Source: Mugil cephalus
Taxonomy: Eukaryota; Chordata; Actinopteri; Mugiliformes; Mugilidae
Reading direction: 5' to 3'
Assembly: GCF_022458985.1 (NCBI RefSeq)
Contig: NC_061771.1
Span: 23,261,501 to 23,325,500, forward strand
Length of the DNA: 64,000 nucleotides
Shown in pieces: positions 12,354 to 25,935 of the stretch. Position numbers and translations under genes: made by a program. The notes under the pieces are model-generated. The model had not been told where the DNA came from and searched no databases. It was given only the letters and a program-made list of their open reading frames with translations. Every line of letters begins with the position of its first letter. Position 1 is the first letter of the stretch.

Positions 12354-14720
12354 GGGACCCTTCGCCGGGTGACCTTCTCCGTGGTGAGCCAGCCCCAGGA
12401 CGCCGGTTGCTATGACAGCGGCCAGGAGGACTCGGAGACGCCGAGCAGCAAGAGCTCGTCGGGGCCGCGCCTGGGAGCCCTGCCGCTTCCGGAGGAAGGC
12501 TACGAGCGAACCACACCCGAGGGCAGCGTGGGCGAAGAGGAGCACGTGGAGAACGGTACGAGAGGCCGATCACACAGTAAACCAAGACGCAAGCAGCCGG
12601 TCGAGTTCGTTGAACTCGAGTGGCCGATGCGTTGTGCGTCGTCTCTCCCAAGGCTTTGAGGGGCCGTTTGCCATGAATGGCTTAAGCATGTTTTCATTAA
12701 AACACACTTTCACACACGCAGAGACAAACACTTTCATTAGAGTCTTGACTAGCCTTGTCAAGGTCTCTGGAGGCTTTTCTGTAAGCGCATGATGGGAATG
12801 TGTTTTATACAAATAAAGAAGTCGTCCCCGTGTGTGCGCGTGCATGCACCCCACATTGAGCGTGTTTGTGTGTGTGTTTGAGGGTCCTGTGTATTATAAG
12901 CTAATGCGTGGCAGTATGTTGTGCCAGAGCCTCATCTGCGGCCTTGCCCTGAGCCTCCACCTCACCAGCAGATTGTGTTTTTCCCTTTTTCTAACCGAGT
13001 CTTTGTCAAGGATGTCAGGAGGCAACAACAAAAAAAAAGAAAAAAAAAAAAAAGATTTTATTTTAATATTTTGGTTCCTCTTTCCTGTGTGTACGGTCGA
13101 ACTGGCGCATCAGTGGCAGCGCACACCAAGGTCACAGCAACCTTGGTGCGCTGACTCAGTACTTCTGGAGCTCTCACCGCGCTCCCCGCTTAAATGCAGC
13201 CTTTCCACCGACGTGTGAAATCTTGCAGCTTTTTGTGGCGTTTTAATAAGTTTTTGTCACGGTCAGATGGAGAGAGGAATGGAACAGCGGATTCATTGTG
13301 TTGGTTATAATTATACCGCGTAATGATGTGCTTGTTTGGTTTCACATGAGGGTGCTGCCGTCGCTGTGATTCATAGTCCAGAAAATTTGGTTTTCACAAT
13401 ACAACGGAAATATTTCATTTTCTCCTGTTAAATTCGGGTAAACCCGAATTAAGAGTATCAAACAGGAAACGAGCGCGTTGCTTTCATCAGCTCGTTAGAA
13501 GCCTATTTCTTTCTGAGCATAAGTAACTTAACAACTCCGATTTTGGTTTATGTATCTGTCAGGAAAGTCCCATTTATCTCATCTATCATCATTACAGTTT
13601 CCGCCCCCATATAACATGCTGTCAGGTATTGATTCATGAATGATTGGTGAACATAGACAATAACAATGACCTCTGACCCTACAGGACATCAGCGTTCAGT
13701 CTCTGGTGGCCTCACTAACCTTTTGAACCGACGCTCCAGGGATTTAGGAAATATGTAACTTTACCTTTCCCCTGCACAAATCTAGATCCGTCACTCAGAG
13801 CTCTGATAATTATCTGATCTTTGTTTGGTTTGACTTCACCTTTCCCCTTTTATGTAACGCTGAGAACTGCTGGGTTTTTATTTAAAACGTTCCTCAGGAG
13901 TCAGCGATTTTCATTTTGCACCTGCAGCACTTTTCTTACCGTTCTCATTTCCTTTACCTTCCGTCCCCTCCCTTATAACCTTTGTCCTTATTTTCTTAAA
14001 CCTATTTTTAACTCATCACTTCTACGGTATTATCTTTTATTTCCTCGTCTCTTTCCTCATGGGGCGTCTCGGTGACATTGCGAATATCGGTGATGAATCG
14101 TCCCTCCTTTGTCTTTCCCCTCATATTCTCTGTCACGTAGAGGTGCCGTTATAAAAAATGTCTCTTCGTTTTACCCCTTTGTGTTTCCAGATGCCAGGCA
14201 GCTGCCGGATGTCGCTCTGACAGGAAAATGTACCAGGGAGTGTGACGAGTTTGGCCACTCTGACACTTGTTGGATGCCGGTCCGCGCTTCGCCGCGGCAA
14301 CGGCAGCGCCACGGCAGCGACCCCCCGCGGCTGTCGACCTTCGCCCCGGGAGACGACAACAACAACCTCCGTGGCAACGACCACGAGAGTGACAGCGAGA
14401 GCGCGGGGAGCTCGGAACCCGGAGTGGTCGTCAGCGGAGAAGGTCAGCGGTTGGCCCTAGCCAATGGGGATCCTCTCGGCACCCTGGGCAGAGGGGACCG
14501 CAACAGGAACATGGGCGACCACAACCGGAACCTCCTGAACCGCAAGATGACTTCGGCGTCCTACGACACATTCAGCAGCGCGGGCTTCGGGAGGCGCCAG
14601 CAGGTGGACGAAGGGGGAGAAGGTCAGAACCCACCCGAGGTCATACCGCTGACGCGGACAGGAGGGGACCACAAGACTACGTCCTGCCTCACGCTGTCGC
14701 GCCGCGAGGTCTACCTGTGA
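12354..14720 (+). CDS. pcdh7: Protocadherin-7-like, C-terminal cytoplasmic tail (last two coding exons; 5' part outside the window)
   Basis: Coding exons are 12354-12555 and 14191-14720, joined in phase 1, giving about 243 C-terminal residues. The 5' acceptor follows CTCCCTGCAG, the donor is at 12556, the second acceptor is TTTCCAG, and the stop is TGA at 14718. The first exon contains RRVTFSVVSQPQD, a YDSG-S-TPSSKSSSGPRLG block and YERTTPEGSVGE. The second starts LPDVALTGKCTRECDEFGHS and ends LSRREVYL. These are conserved cytoplasmic motifs of delta-1 protocadherins (PCDH1/7/9/11), homophilic neuronal adhesion molecules. The MGD-NRNLLN block and the RREVYL terminus fit my recollection of PCDH7 better than PCDH1, which ends KREIYL, and linkage to crmp1/wfs1/ppp2r2c matches human 4p. 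The Asn/Arg/Asp-rich middle of the last exon (about residues 120-180) looks lineage-specific. The extracellular cadherin repeats lie outside the window. Whether this is the a or b teleost copy is unknown. Confidence 0.82.
12556..14190 (+). other. Final intron of pcdh7
   Basis: This 1.6-kb intron is bounded by GT at 12556 and AG at 14189-14190. It contains a short A-rich run near 13028-13054 and otherwise no repeat or gene that I recognise. Confidence 0.75.
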
Positions 14721-15088
14721 TAGCCTCACAACGGAGCGGTCCCCGCTGCACTACTCCCTGAACGAAAGGGAACTTTACTGGAGGGTCTTTTAACCTGTGA
14801 AGATGGGAGAACGTCAGGAAAATTGCTTTCTGACATCAATCAATTGGAACTTTTGGATTCTGACTAATATTTATAGGCACTTAAACGAGCAAAGAATCGA
14901 CTCTTTGAAGAACTCTGACCGGAGAACTTTCTAAGACTTTCTTTTTTTTAACTACTACTGACAGTTACCGACGGGCAAAGATCCTGTTATGAACTTATCT
15001 TCTCTTCTCTTTACTTGAATCCAGTGCATGCCTGTCCCTTTGTCACGGGGGGGATCTGTGTGAAGAAGCGAGAGCTTGAGACGGTGTA

Positions 15089-15446
15089 AATACTGACGTT
15101 CTTAATACCTGGCTGCATCTAAAAGAAACCGAGGCTACAGCGGGACGGATTCGGACTCAACTGAAGAAGCATCTGCTTAAGAAAAAACCCACCGAGACTT
15201 CATCCAGTCGAACTAGATGAACAAGAGGTTAACGGGTATTTGATTGAGTTATTTGGATGTAATTCAAACCAATCAAACTTTCTTACACCTAATCGCAGCA
15301 GAGGAGGCGGATACTTAACAATCAAAACTCTAATCCCGTGAGATTTCATGGTCATAACGTGTGGCTGCTGTTCTGTTACACAGCAGCAGCAGCAGAAGAA
15401 AAGACGTTCTTTAAAAACAAATGATTCAGAAGAAGCAGCAACATTT
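15089..15446. repeat. Duplicated segment, copy B, in the presumed pcdh7 3' UTR
   Basis: Partner of 8979-9382; the shared blocks are listed there. This copy lies 370 bases after the pcdh7 stop codon and carries a short GCA/CAG run near 15380. Confidence 0.85.
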
Positions 15447-15756
15447 TTTTTTTTTTTTCGAAACAGTGATCCAATGTAACTACTCAGAATACAGGTTCTC
15501 ATAGAGTGTCAGTAGTGCCACAGTATTCCGGCGTGTGTGAAAATATCTGTTTATTATTTTTGCCTTCACGCCCGGTCTGTATGTATATATCGTATGTGTG
15601 TATTTGATAAAAAAAAAAAGAAAAAAAAGACAGCAGCGTTATCCCTCTGCTGAGGCCACCGTTTCAAAGTAGACTGAGGTGCTGACTCCATTACACATCT
15701 ACAGTATCCTAACAGTGTTCATGTATGATAAACTTTCTTTCGCGCACACACAGCAA

Positions 15757-15760
<4 letters not shown>

Positions 15761-15792
<32 letters not shown>
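15761..15792. repeat. (AC)n microsatellite
   Basis: Sixteen AC units in the presumed pcdh7 3' UTR. A second, shorter run lies at 15965-15986. Confidence 0.95.
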
Positions 15793-15795
<3 letters not shown>

Positions 15796-18517
15796 TGCAA
15801 GCTCTTACATACACAGACCTTAGCATGTGAACACAAACCCATATGGTGCATTTACAGAATGTGAACATGCATAGAGCCGCACAGTTTATGACATGACTCC
15901 GTGGCCGTGTAACATTAAGTATATGATAACTCGTCCATACAGAAACAGAGAATGCACACAAACTGACACACACACACACACACACATATAAAAACATTAG
16001 TAGTTAAGATGTACGCAATGCTCAGCTCATATGCACTACGTGTGTATGTGCTTTTTAATCCTGATTTTTTAACATATTGCCTCATCGAACTAGCTGTAGC
16101 ATTTTGCCTGCTCCCCCTCCAGCCAATATTTAAACATGAAATGTATTTAAATAATTACTCATCTCTCTGACTGATGTATGAGGTTACATTAAAAGGAATT
16201 TCAATGACATCTACTGTAGGACTCATAGAAAAAAAAAATACCAAATGTCTGTAATTTCTGTAAGAAAAAAACAAAAGAAAGGAAAAAGACTCTGCATGAA
16301 AGGAAGATAACTAACTTTTTCTCTCTCTTTTTTAATCAACATGCTCTTTTTTGTGGGAGGTTGGGGTGGGGGGGTGAAATGTGCGTGCGCTTACGGGGGC
16401 GATGGAGATAATGATGGCAGCGAGGGAGTTAGCTTCAGTCGTGGAGTGAATATTGGGGTAACCTTGGGCCTCGCCCTCGCTTGGTCGGCACACGGTGTGC
16501 CGCGGGGCTGCAACGAAAAAGAACACGGTGTAGTCGGGAGTTCTCTCGCGACCCGGTTCACCGCGCAGTGCTGACCTGAACACGCCCATACTGCTGTGCT
16601 GAACTGGGCCGATAACAGACTCCTCCACGTTCGTCCTTCCCATCAGCTACTGCTGCGCGACTTCCTGCATACTCTGCTGCACCGGGCTGAAAGGGTGGCT
16701 GTGGATCGAGGCCAACGCATCTTAATTCCCATCATCAGCGTGTGGCTCAGTGGTGTGATAGGGATAATAGGGTTAGGTCGTCCCCGTGGTCTTAATGAGT
16801 TTCCTTTCTCCTCTCTTTCCCTCCCTTGATCTGTACTGATCTCATTAACGTCTGTATAGGCGAGTGGAACGCTGGAATTTGCCTGTAAGTGTGTCTCTTA
16901 ATTCTTCTGGTTGTTTTGGATCACGTGAGGCAGAAGGAACATCTTTTTTTTTATTTGTTTTTTTTTTTTTAGAGAGAAGTTAAAATGCAAGAACAAAAAA
17001 TGTGTGACGGTGTTACACCCACTCGATACTGTTTCTGCTCGACGGAAAGGTAACATCTGGCGACGGAAGTAGCGAGCGCCACATTTTGCAGTGGTAATCA
17101 GGATGAAAAAATGTGTTATGCGCGTGATTACACTTTGTATACCTGTATATACTTTCCACTTAACCGTGTGAGCGTCAACTTTGGGCCCACTGTTGTCCCC
17201 GATTACCCCCAGATCCCCCTGCGTGGCTGTTTTTACGGAGCTCTATTGTCCACGGACTACACTGAGGACGTGACAAAACTCGAAGCCTTCAAACATTCAG
17301 AGTTTCTCTCTTTAAGGACACATTATGTTGAAAAATGCAATTGGTGAAAAAAAAAAAAAAAAGGGAGAGAAGCAATCCTGCACTGTATCTATACTTAGAG
17401 ACGAAAGGACGTATGCTCATTCTCTGGTAGAAAGAGCTGAGATAAATGTGTCTCAGTACCTGGAAGGCCGCGAAGAAGCCATGGAGGAACCAGCTTGTGC
17501 GTTTTGGAAAGAGACTCGACACGGCCTTGCCTCTCCAAATTGGCAGAAATCTCTCCAAGCTGCTGTTTTATGGCAGTTCCACAAATGGCACCTTTCAAAC
17601 CCTCGAATCTGGATTTAAGGGGAACTTAATGTACATGAATCTCTGTGGGTGTGTCTTTTTATTTCTTTTTTTTTTATATACTGCACGTTTAAACCTGAAT
17701 CTACCGTGAAACACGGAGGAGAGTGGGGGCACGGGCGGACGGACGGAGGAGAGCATCATGTCTGATAACCGTCACGCGCTAATCAAGACTTTTTTAAAAT
17801 CAGACAACCTGTCTCCCGCCTCCCCTTGTGCTGTTACTCTAGCCATGTACAGATAAAACTACACTGTAGAACAGACAGCGGGAAACCACAACAGACTATG
17901 GCATGCTTAAGGTTCAAATCTGCACTTGATAGAAAAAAAATGAGGAAAAAAATGTTTTTTTTATTATTATTATTATTATTTTTGTTTTTTCCTAAGGGAC
18001 TGGCTGTTTTATTTTATTTATTTTTTTTTTTTGCGACTCCCTTCCTGTAATTACATAATGAACTAATTGCATTTGCTATGATGAGGAAGACGAGGAGCTG
18101 TCAGCGAACGGTTTGGTATGAAGATGAATCATGTAAAAGTTTGACTTTGACATTAAAAACTTCAAACACTCTTGTCGTGCTTGTTAACTCTTTTCACGTA
18201 TTATGTCGCACGGTAACTATGGAAGCAGCAGTAGCTGGGACTCCATATTGCGACTCCGAACTAAATAATTGCCTCAGGAACATCAGTTTAGTGGGTTGAC
18301 CTTTAGATGAAAAATAATAATAATAATAATAAATTTAAAAAAAAAAAAAAAGTGTTAATGAGGACATCTGTTAAAAAAACAAAACAAAAAAAAAAATAAC
18401 TTCCAGTTCATCAGACAGACACCTCCAGTGAGTGACTGACATTTGCTGAACCTTTATTCATGCCTGAATTAGCAACTGTAGATGTGACGTTCTTGTTATT
18501 TGCTTTTATTAACCGTT

Positions 18518-18523
18518 AATAAA
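18518..18523 (+). promoter_or_regulatory. Candidate polyadenylation signal AATAAA for pcdh7
   Basis: A canonical hexamer in the context GTTAATAAAGTCAGG, lying 3.8 kb beyond the stop codon. It is chosen because repeat-rich sequence follows it, but other usable hexamers cannot be excluded. Confidence 0.3.
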
Positions 18524-18904
18524 GTCAGGTGAATGGAGCCTAATTGGAAAGTGGCAAGACATCTAAGCTTTTCCCTGTCTGAATGTATTGAGACAACGCA
18601 CATCTCTCCTCGGGAAACACACATGTGACGCAGTCAAAAGCTCCAGAACAAACTATCATAAAGACCTTGAGTTGTTCTGACGTCTACATTTTCCAAGGTC
18701 AAGAACAACCCGTGAGCATTAATTTTTTAGCTGTCCTCGTGCCACCATCACCGAATCCTTCCACTTAGCAAAATTGCACCTTTAAACGCTTTTTTAAAAT
18801 TTTATTTTAATGTCTAATGTCTGTTCGCAGCGGGCTGTTAGGTGAATGGGTCATGTGGCACAATCCAATCAGCATTATTTGTGAAAGGTGAATTTTCTGA
18901 ACTT

Positions 18905-18926
18905 TACACACACACACACACACACA
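18905..18926. repeat. (CA)n microsatellite
   Basis: Eleven CA units. Confidence 0.9.
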
Positions 18927-19309
18927 AAAACATTTTTAAAACGTAGAAGCAATTTAGTGATCTGAAAATACTAAACAGGTGTTAATGGCTGCAAAGATTA
19001 GTGTGAATGACTCTAAAATAATATATTAATAAATAAAAAAATAAAAGAAGTCCAGCAAACTGCTTTGTTTCCTCCAGTGAGCAACACTGCCACCATGTGG
19101 TAGTGTATCTTTACTATTCCCCCTGTCCAAAGTTGGTGTTTCAGATTTATTTTGAAGAGGGGATGGAAAGGAAATTTAAGGCACAGATAGGAAACAATGA
19201 AAGAAAAACCAAAGAACAAGAAGGACAAGAGAATCATAAAACAAAAATGATCTAGGTTAATTGCTATTCTCTATCAAACAAAGCATTTATTAACTAAGAA
19301 AAACTTGTA

Positions 19310-19700
19310 TCTGTTATATACTTCACTGATAATGCCATACATGACATACTCTATAGAGGTTTGGGGAACTGTTTGTAAATCCTATAATTAAACTACAAGA
19401 AAGAGCTATGCACATAAACCCACAAACCCACAAAGTGGGTTATTTAGAACCAACTAACCAATTATTTATTGAATGGCACATTACAATTCTTGGATATAGT
19501 TCAATTAAACATATTGGAATTAGAATATTTTAGAATCAGAATAAAAGCATTGTTCAAATTTAGAGAAGGAAGACATAATTTAAGAGGGTTCTTCATTTTT
19601 GAAATATGTAAAGCAAGAATAAATGTAAAATACCTGAAGTTATGTTGTTGTCACTTTTCAAAAAAGCCCTGAAATATAAGATCATTGAAGATTGTAAGGA
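19310..19700 (+). mobile_element. Decayed non-LTR retrotransposon fragment (Rex1/CR1-like reverse transcriptase C-terminal region)
   Basis: Broken frames contain GGTTTGGGGAACTG (EVWGN-like), then QERAMHIN-like text and a longer piece ending FREGRHNLRGFFIFEICKAR followed by INVKYLKL. The REG-YNLRG motif followed by a basic R-N-K stretch is typical, as I recall, of the RT-distal end of fish Rex1-type LINEs. Stop codons and frame breaks show that it is dead. The family is not certain. Confidence 0.6.
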
Positions 19701-21968
19701 AAGGAGATAAAGTGACTTAACTTGGACGTTGTAGTAATTTATTTGTTTGTTTTTTGGTTTTTATTCAAATAGTTTAACTTGTATTTTTCTGTAGATATGG
19801 AGTTGGATTGATTACCTAGGACAGGCATATACTATAACTTCTGCAGTCAGTGATTAAGATGTTATGCTGTGTATTACATCATGGAAAGAAAAAAAAGAAT
19901 GAAAGTCATTTCTTTCTGAAAATCCATTTCTTAGCAGCCAAGCAGATTGTTTAATCTGTTTTACTAAAACAAAGAGATTTAGTGCAAAGTTATCTGTAAA
20001 ACTGTAGTTTAACAATAGAAGGCTCTTCGTGGTTCCAATTAAATGTCGTATCAGATATAGCAATGGAAGGGTTTCCTTCTGTAGGTGTAATTTAGAAGTA
20101 TAAATCTAAGTATAAACTGAAAGTGTTAGAGTTTTATGACTGGGTTGGTTGTTACATGCCAGATACAATAGTTGCAGATACAAACACATGCCTGGTTACT
20201 AATCATCTTCATCGTCATAAACATAAACCACTGTATTCTGCTTTCCATTTTCACAGATTCTGGACTGGACTTTGGTCGCAGACACTTAATGCAGCTCCAC
20301 TGCAGCCTCCTAATTAGATTTTTCAAACAATTACAACTTAATATTCACATCACAGGCCACATTAATTGTGGTGTTTGAGAAACAGACTAAAACAAATTTC
20401 CAGTTAAATTTCCGTTTTTCTAGGCTGCCGGCTTATAACTATCCCACGTTTGATTTAGGCTTCAGTTAAAATGTCAATTCATGCATTCTAAAACCATATA
20501 ATTGCCCCCCCTCTCGTCATCTTCAATTAGTATAATCACTTGCGTTCAAATGCCAGCATGTGTCACGTCCGATGAAAGTCTGTCTTGCACTAAGAAAAAA
20601 ATAAATAAAAAATGAAATGATTGAACACTGTTTGAAGTCTTCAGTCCAGATATTACCACCCCCAAAGGAGTGATTGTTCTGGAAGCTCACAACACAGCCA
20701 AATGAAATATCAGCGAACCACACAGTGAACAATATTAGCAGCCTTCTTTGAAACATCACAGGCATCAGGTATTGTATCAATCAAATCATAGTTGTAAGTC
20801 ATCGCATGTGAGTAGCCTTTGTGCAAGGCAGATAAATTACATGGTTTCACCGGGTAAATGGACAAGAAATTGTTTGCACTGAAAATTAGAAAAACAAAGA
20901 ACAAATGTCTTTGAACTGTTAATTAAATGCAAGAGATAGAGCATCTTATTGATTTTTAGATCTCCCCCAATCTCAGAAGATAGAGGAAAATGTTGTGAGA
21001 AAGGAGGTGCCTGGTGAGGTAAAACCCAGATTGTTAACCTCCTCACACATTGTCCAGTATATCAAATGGTCTGTGGAGGTGTGAGATGCTTTGAGGGGCT
21101 TAAGTGGAGTCTTTTTCTGAGTGACAGCGATCTGCAGCGGATTGCCTTTGAATTGCCTTTACATGCATAGACATCCTTGGGGTCACGGCTTCAAAGCAAA
21201 ACGACGCATCCCTGAAATGTGCTGAAAATCCTTATATCTTATTTCTTCACGCGCTATCTGCTGATGTCCAGTCGGTCAACATCTACAACACCAAAGCAAC
21301 ACTCTCAGCGTCTTCACAGCCCAGCTCAAAGCGTTGAGCAGATGTGAGAAATCCTGTCGTTGCCGTGTTCTTCCAATCGGAAAAGCCTCGTGGCAGAGTT
21401 GTAAACATTCTTTCTCACCACCACCATGCCAGACAGATGATGTGAGATTTGATTCTCCCCGTGCTCCTCCATAGGCTGTCATTTGTGTCTTTTCATCTTT
21501 TCACGGTCACATCAGCCTGAACTCATCAAAGCCTGTGCCATCAGCGTTCCTGTGATAGCGTGAAATTACGCATACACGCACAAGATGATTTCAAATGAAA
21601 GCATATCCTTCAGGAGAATGTGATCCATCTGTAATTACACCGAGAAAGAATCTCTCTAATTAAAAGTGTCTTGTCCACATATTTTAAATGTTTACAAGTT
21701 GACAACAACAACAAAAAGTCCCAGGGATTATATTTGGATTGTGTTTTGCGTCTTTGATTCCCAGTAATGAATAAGACACATGTGTTTAGCAGTGGACTGC
21801 TGGAACCTAGATGGTCACATTGGTTTTGTTGCAATATATAAGCACTAATTGGGCTGAGGTTGCAGTTCATAAGGGAGAATGAATGAGTATATATGAAGGA
21901 ATGGAGTCTGAAGGAATTCCTTAAGAAATAAACAATGATGATTAAATTTAAGCGTGAATAACATAGTG

Positions 21969-22248
21969 CAGGGGTCTTCAACAGGCCTTTGTGTGAAACG
22001 GTGTGCTGTTGAGACACTTAGAGTATCATTGACTGAGTGAAGTGATGACTGAAAGATAAGTTGTTCTGCCTCCATTTATCCCTTTACTAAAATATGTTGG
22101 ATTCATGTCAGTGTGTATTTAAATAAATTTTTTAATTTGTAGGGAAAATGAAATATATATATATAAAATATGTCTAATCAACCAAAGATTGTGCGACCCC
22201 CCTGCAGTACCCCCATGGACCCCCTAGGGGTCCTGTTGAAGACCCATG
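21969..22248 (-). mobile_element. hAT-like non-autonomous element, 280 bp
   Basis: The ends are CAGGGGTCTTCAAC and GTTGAAGACCCATG, imperfect inverted repeats, flanked by ACATAGTG on the left and ACATAGTT on the right. This is a 7/8 matched 8-bp target-site duplication, the hAT signature. Internal GGACCCCCTAGGGGTC is shared with the element at 42427. No transposase is encoded. Confidence 0.8.
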
Positions 22249-22736
22249 ACATAGTTTGCCAAATCCCCAGTGTCATGATGGTCAGTTTATCAGGACTTGT
22301 TTTAAGTAATATTTATCATTTTAATTAAATTTCAGATATTTGTGAAGGTGAAACTTCTTTAGAAGGATGGACCAGCTACATTAACATGAAAATATCTTGC
22401 CATATCTTGTGTCTTTGAAATTTAATGTTATTAAAATAATGTCACAAGTGAAAGTATTTTAATTCAAGCATTGGAGTCTACCCACGTTCTGATGAAATAA
22501 GGTTTTCCTCACGGTATTCTGGTGGAATCTTATGAAACCAGTCCACAGCTCTGTTTTTACGTAATGGTCCTGGGATTTTGGGAAGTCAAACTTTGATGCT
22601 CACTAGAAGCTACCGCATTTAAACTAAATATTAGATTTGCAGGATCCTAACATTTTTGGTTCAAAAACGTTGGAAGGGGATTACTTCACAGTCCTCACAA
22701 ACAACTCTGTGATTGTGGTCCTCAGAAAGTAACAAT

Positions 22737-22740
<4 letters not shown>

Positions 22741-22807
<67 letters not shown>

Positions 22808-22816
22808 GCGTGTGTG
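22741..22816. repeat. (GT)n microsatellite, about 76 bp
   Basis: Thirty uninterrupted TG units, then a few interrupted by C. It is long enough to adopt Z-DNA and to be highly polymorphic. Confidence 0.95.
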
Positions 22817-25800
22817 ACTGACGATCTGCTGGTGGTGCCATGTGTGATTTGCGGTTTCAAGTGATTGCAGACGTGTGTCTTATTTGCTGATTGACCAATA
22901 GTTGACAGTGTCTGGTTTCCAACTGACTTGAGACAAATCACTCTGTGGCTCAGCTCTCTTGTTGTGTTGTTCTTTTTAAGCTTGCAGCTCCTTCAGCTGT
23001 TGTGTGGTTTTACCACCAGAAAGTTTCCCGCTTGTGTGTAGATTATTGACAGCTTCAGTGTGCAGTTGTGACAGTAGGGATTTGTTGGTGGCTATGCTTT
23101 TAGGCAGCACAATGCCGTCATTTTGCAACTTGTAATTACCTGACTATATCTGCAAATAGTACTCTGAACAAATAACACACTTGGTAGGGGTAAGGATATT
23201 CACACGTTTCTTTTTTATTTGAGATGTTTGATGATTGATGGGACTAAATGCAGTTGTGTTTATGCGCTTACATCAGTAAATACATAAATAATCTTAATTT
23301 GAACCTTGATTTAAATGGATTGTACTTATCACGGATGGTGAGTTTCACAATCTCCTACAGGTCCTGGTTCACATGGGGCAAAGGGCCCAGTAGATTCTGT
23401 AATGAATCAGCATCTGAAAAGCAGGCTTGACCTTTTAAAAGAGCTCAATGTGGACACCAACAGGACAAAGGGGGGTATTACATTCAAAGAAAACGAAATG
23501 ACCACAAAATGTTTGTCTCAACTGAGCTTAATTGAATTAATGTCATGAATTATATCCATAAAAATATATTGCATCAGTATAGTCCCACCATTTGGACCCA
23601 AATATGGTAATATCATCATCAAAGAAATGCATTGTCACTGTTATATATATAAATTATATATAATTTTGATCAATCTATCCCTTTGATTGGAACAGAAACT
23701 GAAGATGATAAAATATATTGCAAAGTGTTTAAATGTGGCAATAGTCAAAACAGAACTTTTATTTTTGGTGTGTTGCACTGTGGCCAGATGCAGTTCAGAT
23801 ATGCACAGATGCCTCCTCTCCTCCTCTCTGCGAAAAAACCTCCCAGCTGGCTCAGTTATTCTGTCTATACCCTTTCAAGGCACAGGAGGAAGCCACTGTG
23901 TTGTTATGGCACCTTTTCAGACTTCTATACACCCCGCATACACCCAGCTGCTGTTTTCCATTTCTGTGATTTCATGACCCGCTTCAGAAAATGGGGGGAA
24001 AAACAAGCATAATTTCAGCCTCAAAAGCTCAATATTGTATCTCCTTGGTTTGCTCTCAGAGCAGATGGCAGTGCCAGCGTGCGGGTCTCTGTTGGTCCCT
24101 GTGAAGGTGATGTTGTCTGCATTTCATCTGTACTTCAAGCTAGGAAAAGCTCGAAAAACGTCTGCATGTTATAAATTTAAAATAGCTCTTGGTTTCATTG
24201 GAAAGATTACATAACTGTAGAAAGCTAAAAATACCGGATGTGTTGTGACTAGCTTTCCCAGAGTTCATAACACTTTACCATATTTACAGAACACCATTGT
24301 TCACTTGAAAGACTCGAGACTCTGAAAATCTCATAAAAAATGTATATATGTTTTTCTTATCATAGAAAAGGAGAAGCTGCTGGACTCAATGGAAAACAAG
24401 GTGATGTTTGAAAAAGGCATAATTTATAAATTTTTAATGGTCAGAATTACACTCTCAGCCACACGTAATCTGTTTATCACAATTTCAAATTCACAGCACA
24501 AGGTGATGGAGCTAAGCAGGAAGTCACAGCAAAATCTTTCATTATCCCGCGCTATATTAATTAATATTAATATTGCAGCTGTTGCATGAGGTGTGTAAGT
24601 AAAGTACAATTTCCAAAGAGTTGTCCTTTGAGAATACTCTTAAACAAGCGATACCAATCTCATTCTCCAGATCAAACATGACAGTTTTGTCAATCGGCTG
24701 CTGTTGCCAAGGATTTCAATGAAAGGAAGCATTATTTAGTTTTACATGTACACGAGTCAAGTCCAGTCTATGAATTTTCTGTTGACATCACCCGAGAATT
24801 GTTGCAGAAATCTGGACAAGTTAAAGTATTTCATCAGTGCACAATGAGACTAATTGTTTCTCTGTTATTGTGGCTCTCTCTCATTGCAGGAGTCTGTTAA
24901 TAGACTCCACCTCTCCTCTTCCAGGTGAATAGTACAACATTTTCTCTGGTCTGGGCTTTTGTGGGAATAAAACGGAAACAGAAACACAATGACGGTGATT
25001 ATGCAGTATATTGATAAAAACATAATTATGAACAAATGTCAGTCTAAATCAGTCTAAATGCTACAAAGTGGACCTCTAACTGAATGACTGGGCTGTGTTA
25101 TCCTTTCTGTTCACGAAACTATCTCATGCACATCATCAAAGGAGCCTCTGCTGCTCTCCAAAGATGACTGCGATCTTGAAGTTTGCCAAGGAGGCACTAT
25201 TGGAAAACATGTCATGTCGACTCCGTGCTATTAAAGTTTAACTGTGCAGAAGAACAAGCAGCACTAACATTAAGAAATCATCAGGAGCTGGGGCCTCTTT
25301 GCTGTCTCAGTTTTATGTTTTTATTTATTTTATTAAGTAAATCTCTCACATTAAAGTACATTATTTACATAAGATCCACTATATGTGTCTGTGCAGAAGC
25401 CTTTCTTGTAGCTAACCTTGCAGTCTAAGTGCCTCATTTACACCCCCACGTATGAATGTAGCAACATCCCTGATCATCTTTCACATATTGATACGATTTA
25501 TTAGAACTGCTAATTAGGAACAGAAATAAGGCAAAGATAAAGTGCGATAAACAGACTGTGTTGAATCAGTGAGCAGCTGTGATTGCGGGTGACCAGCTGT
25601 GGCAATGTGGCACCTTCAATCCATCACTTACAGTGTACAGTGTCTGAACGAATGATGGCTCATCGTCATTAAGTGCAAGAAAGACGATCGGTGACTGATT
25701 TATAGTTCACACTGAGACTTTTTTAAGGCAAGAAACATCTTTTGGTAATAGGCTATTGGCCAAGCTACCCCGAGGTGGCACAGCTCTCCAGCACACCAGG

Positions 25801-25935
25801 AAAGACTCGACAAGAGAAATGCATACTGTTATAACAACACCCACTGCTGACAATGGATTGGTCTCTGGCGGTGTCACTAGCAGAATGTAATGCATTAGTA
25901 AAAACATAAAGGAACAACTGCCAAATTTCTTTCTA

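Larger units (their letters stand above)
14721..18540 (+). other. Probable pcdh7 3' UTR
   Basis: AT-rich, ORF-poor sequence follows the pcdh7 stop codon and lacks coding signals on either strand. It contains CA microsatellites near 15761 and 15965, poly-A and poly-T runs and a segment near-identical to one around 9 kb. The 3' limit is a guess based on an AATAAA at 18518; brain protocadherins often have long 3' UTRs. RNA-seq would be needed to fix the end. Confidence 0.4.

Noticed and set aside
12354-14720. Assignment of the protocadherin to pcdh1
   Set aside because: The shared delta-1 motifs allow it, but the C-terminal RREVYL, the MGD-NRNLLN block and linkage to 4p-type genes favour pcdh7. 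Not formally excluded without a phylogeny.
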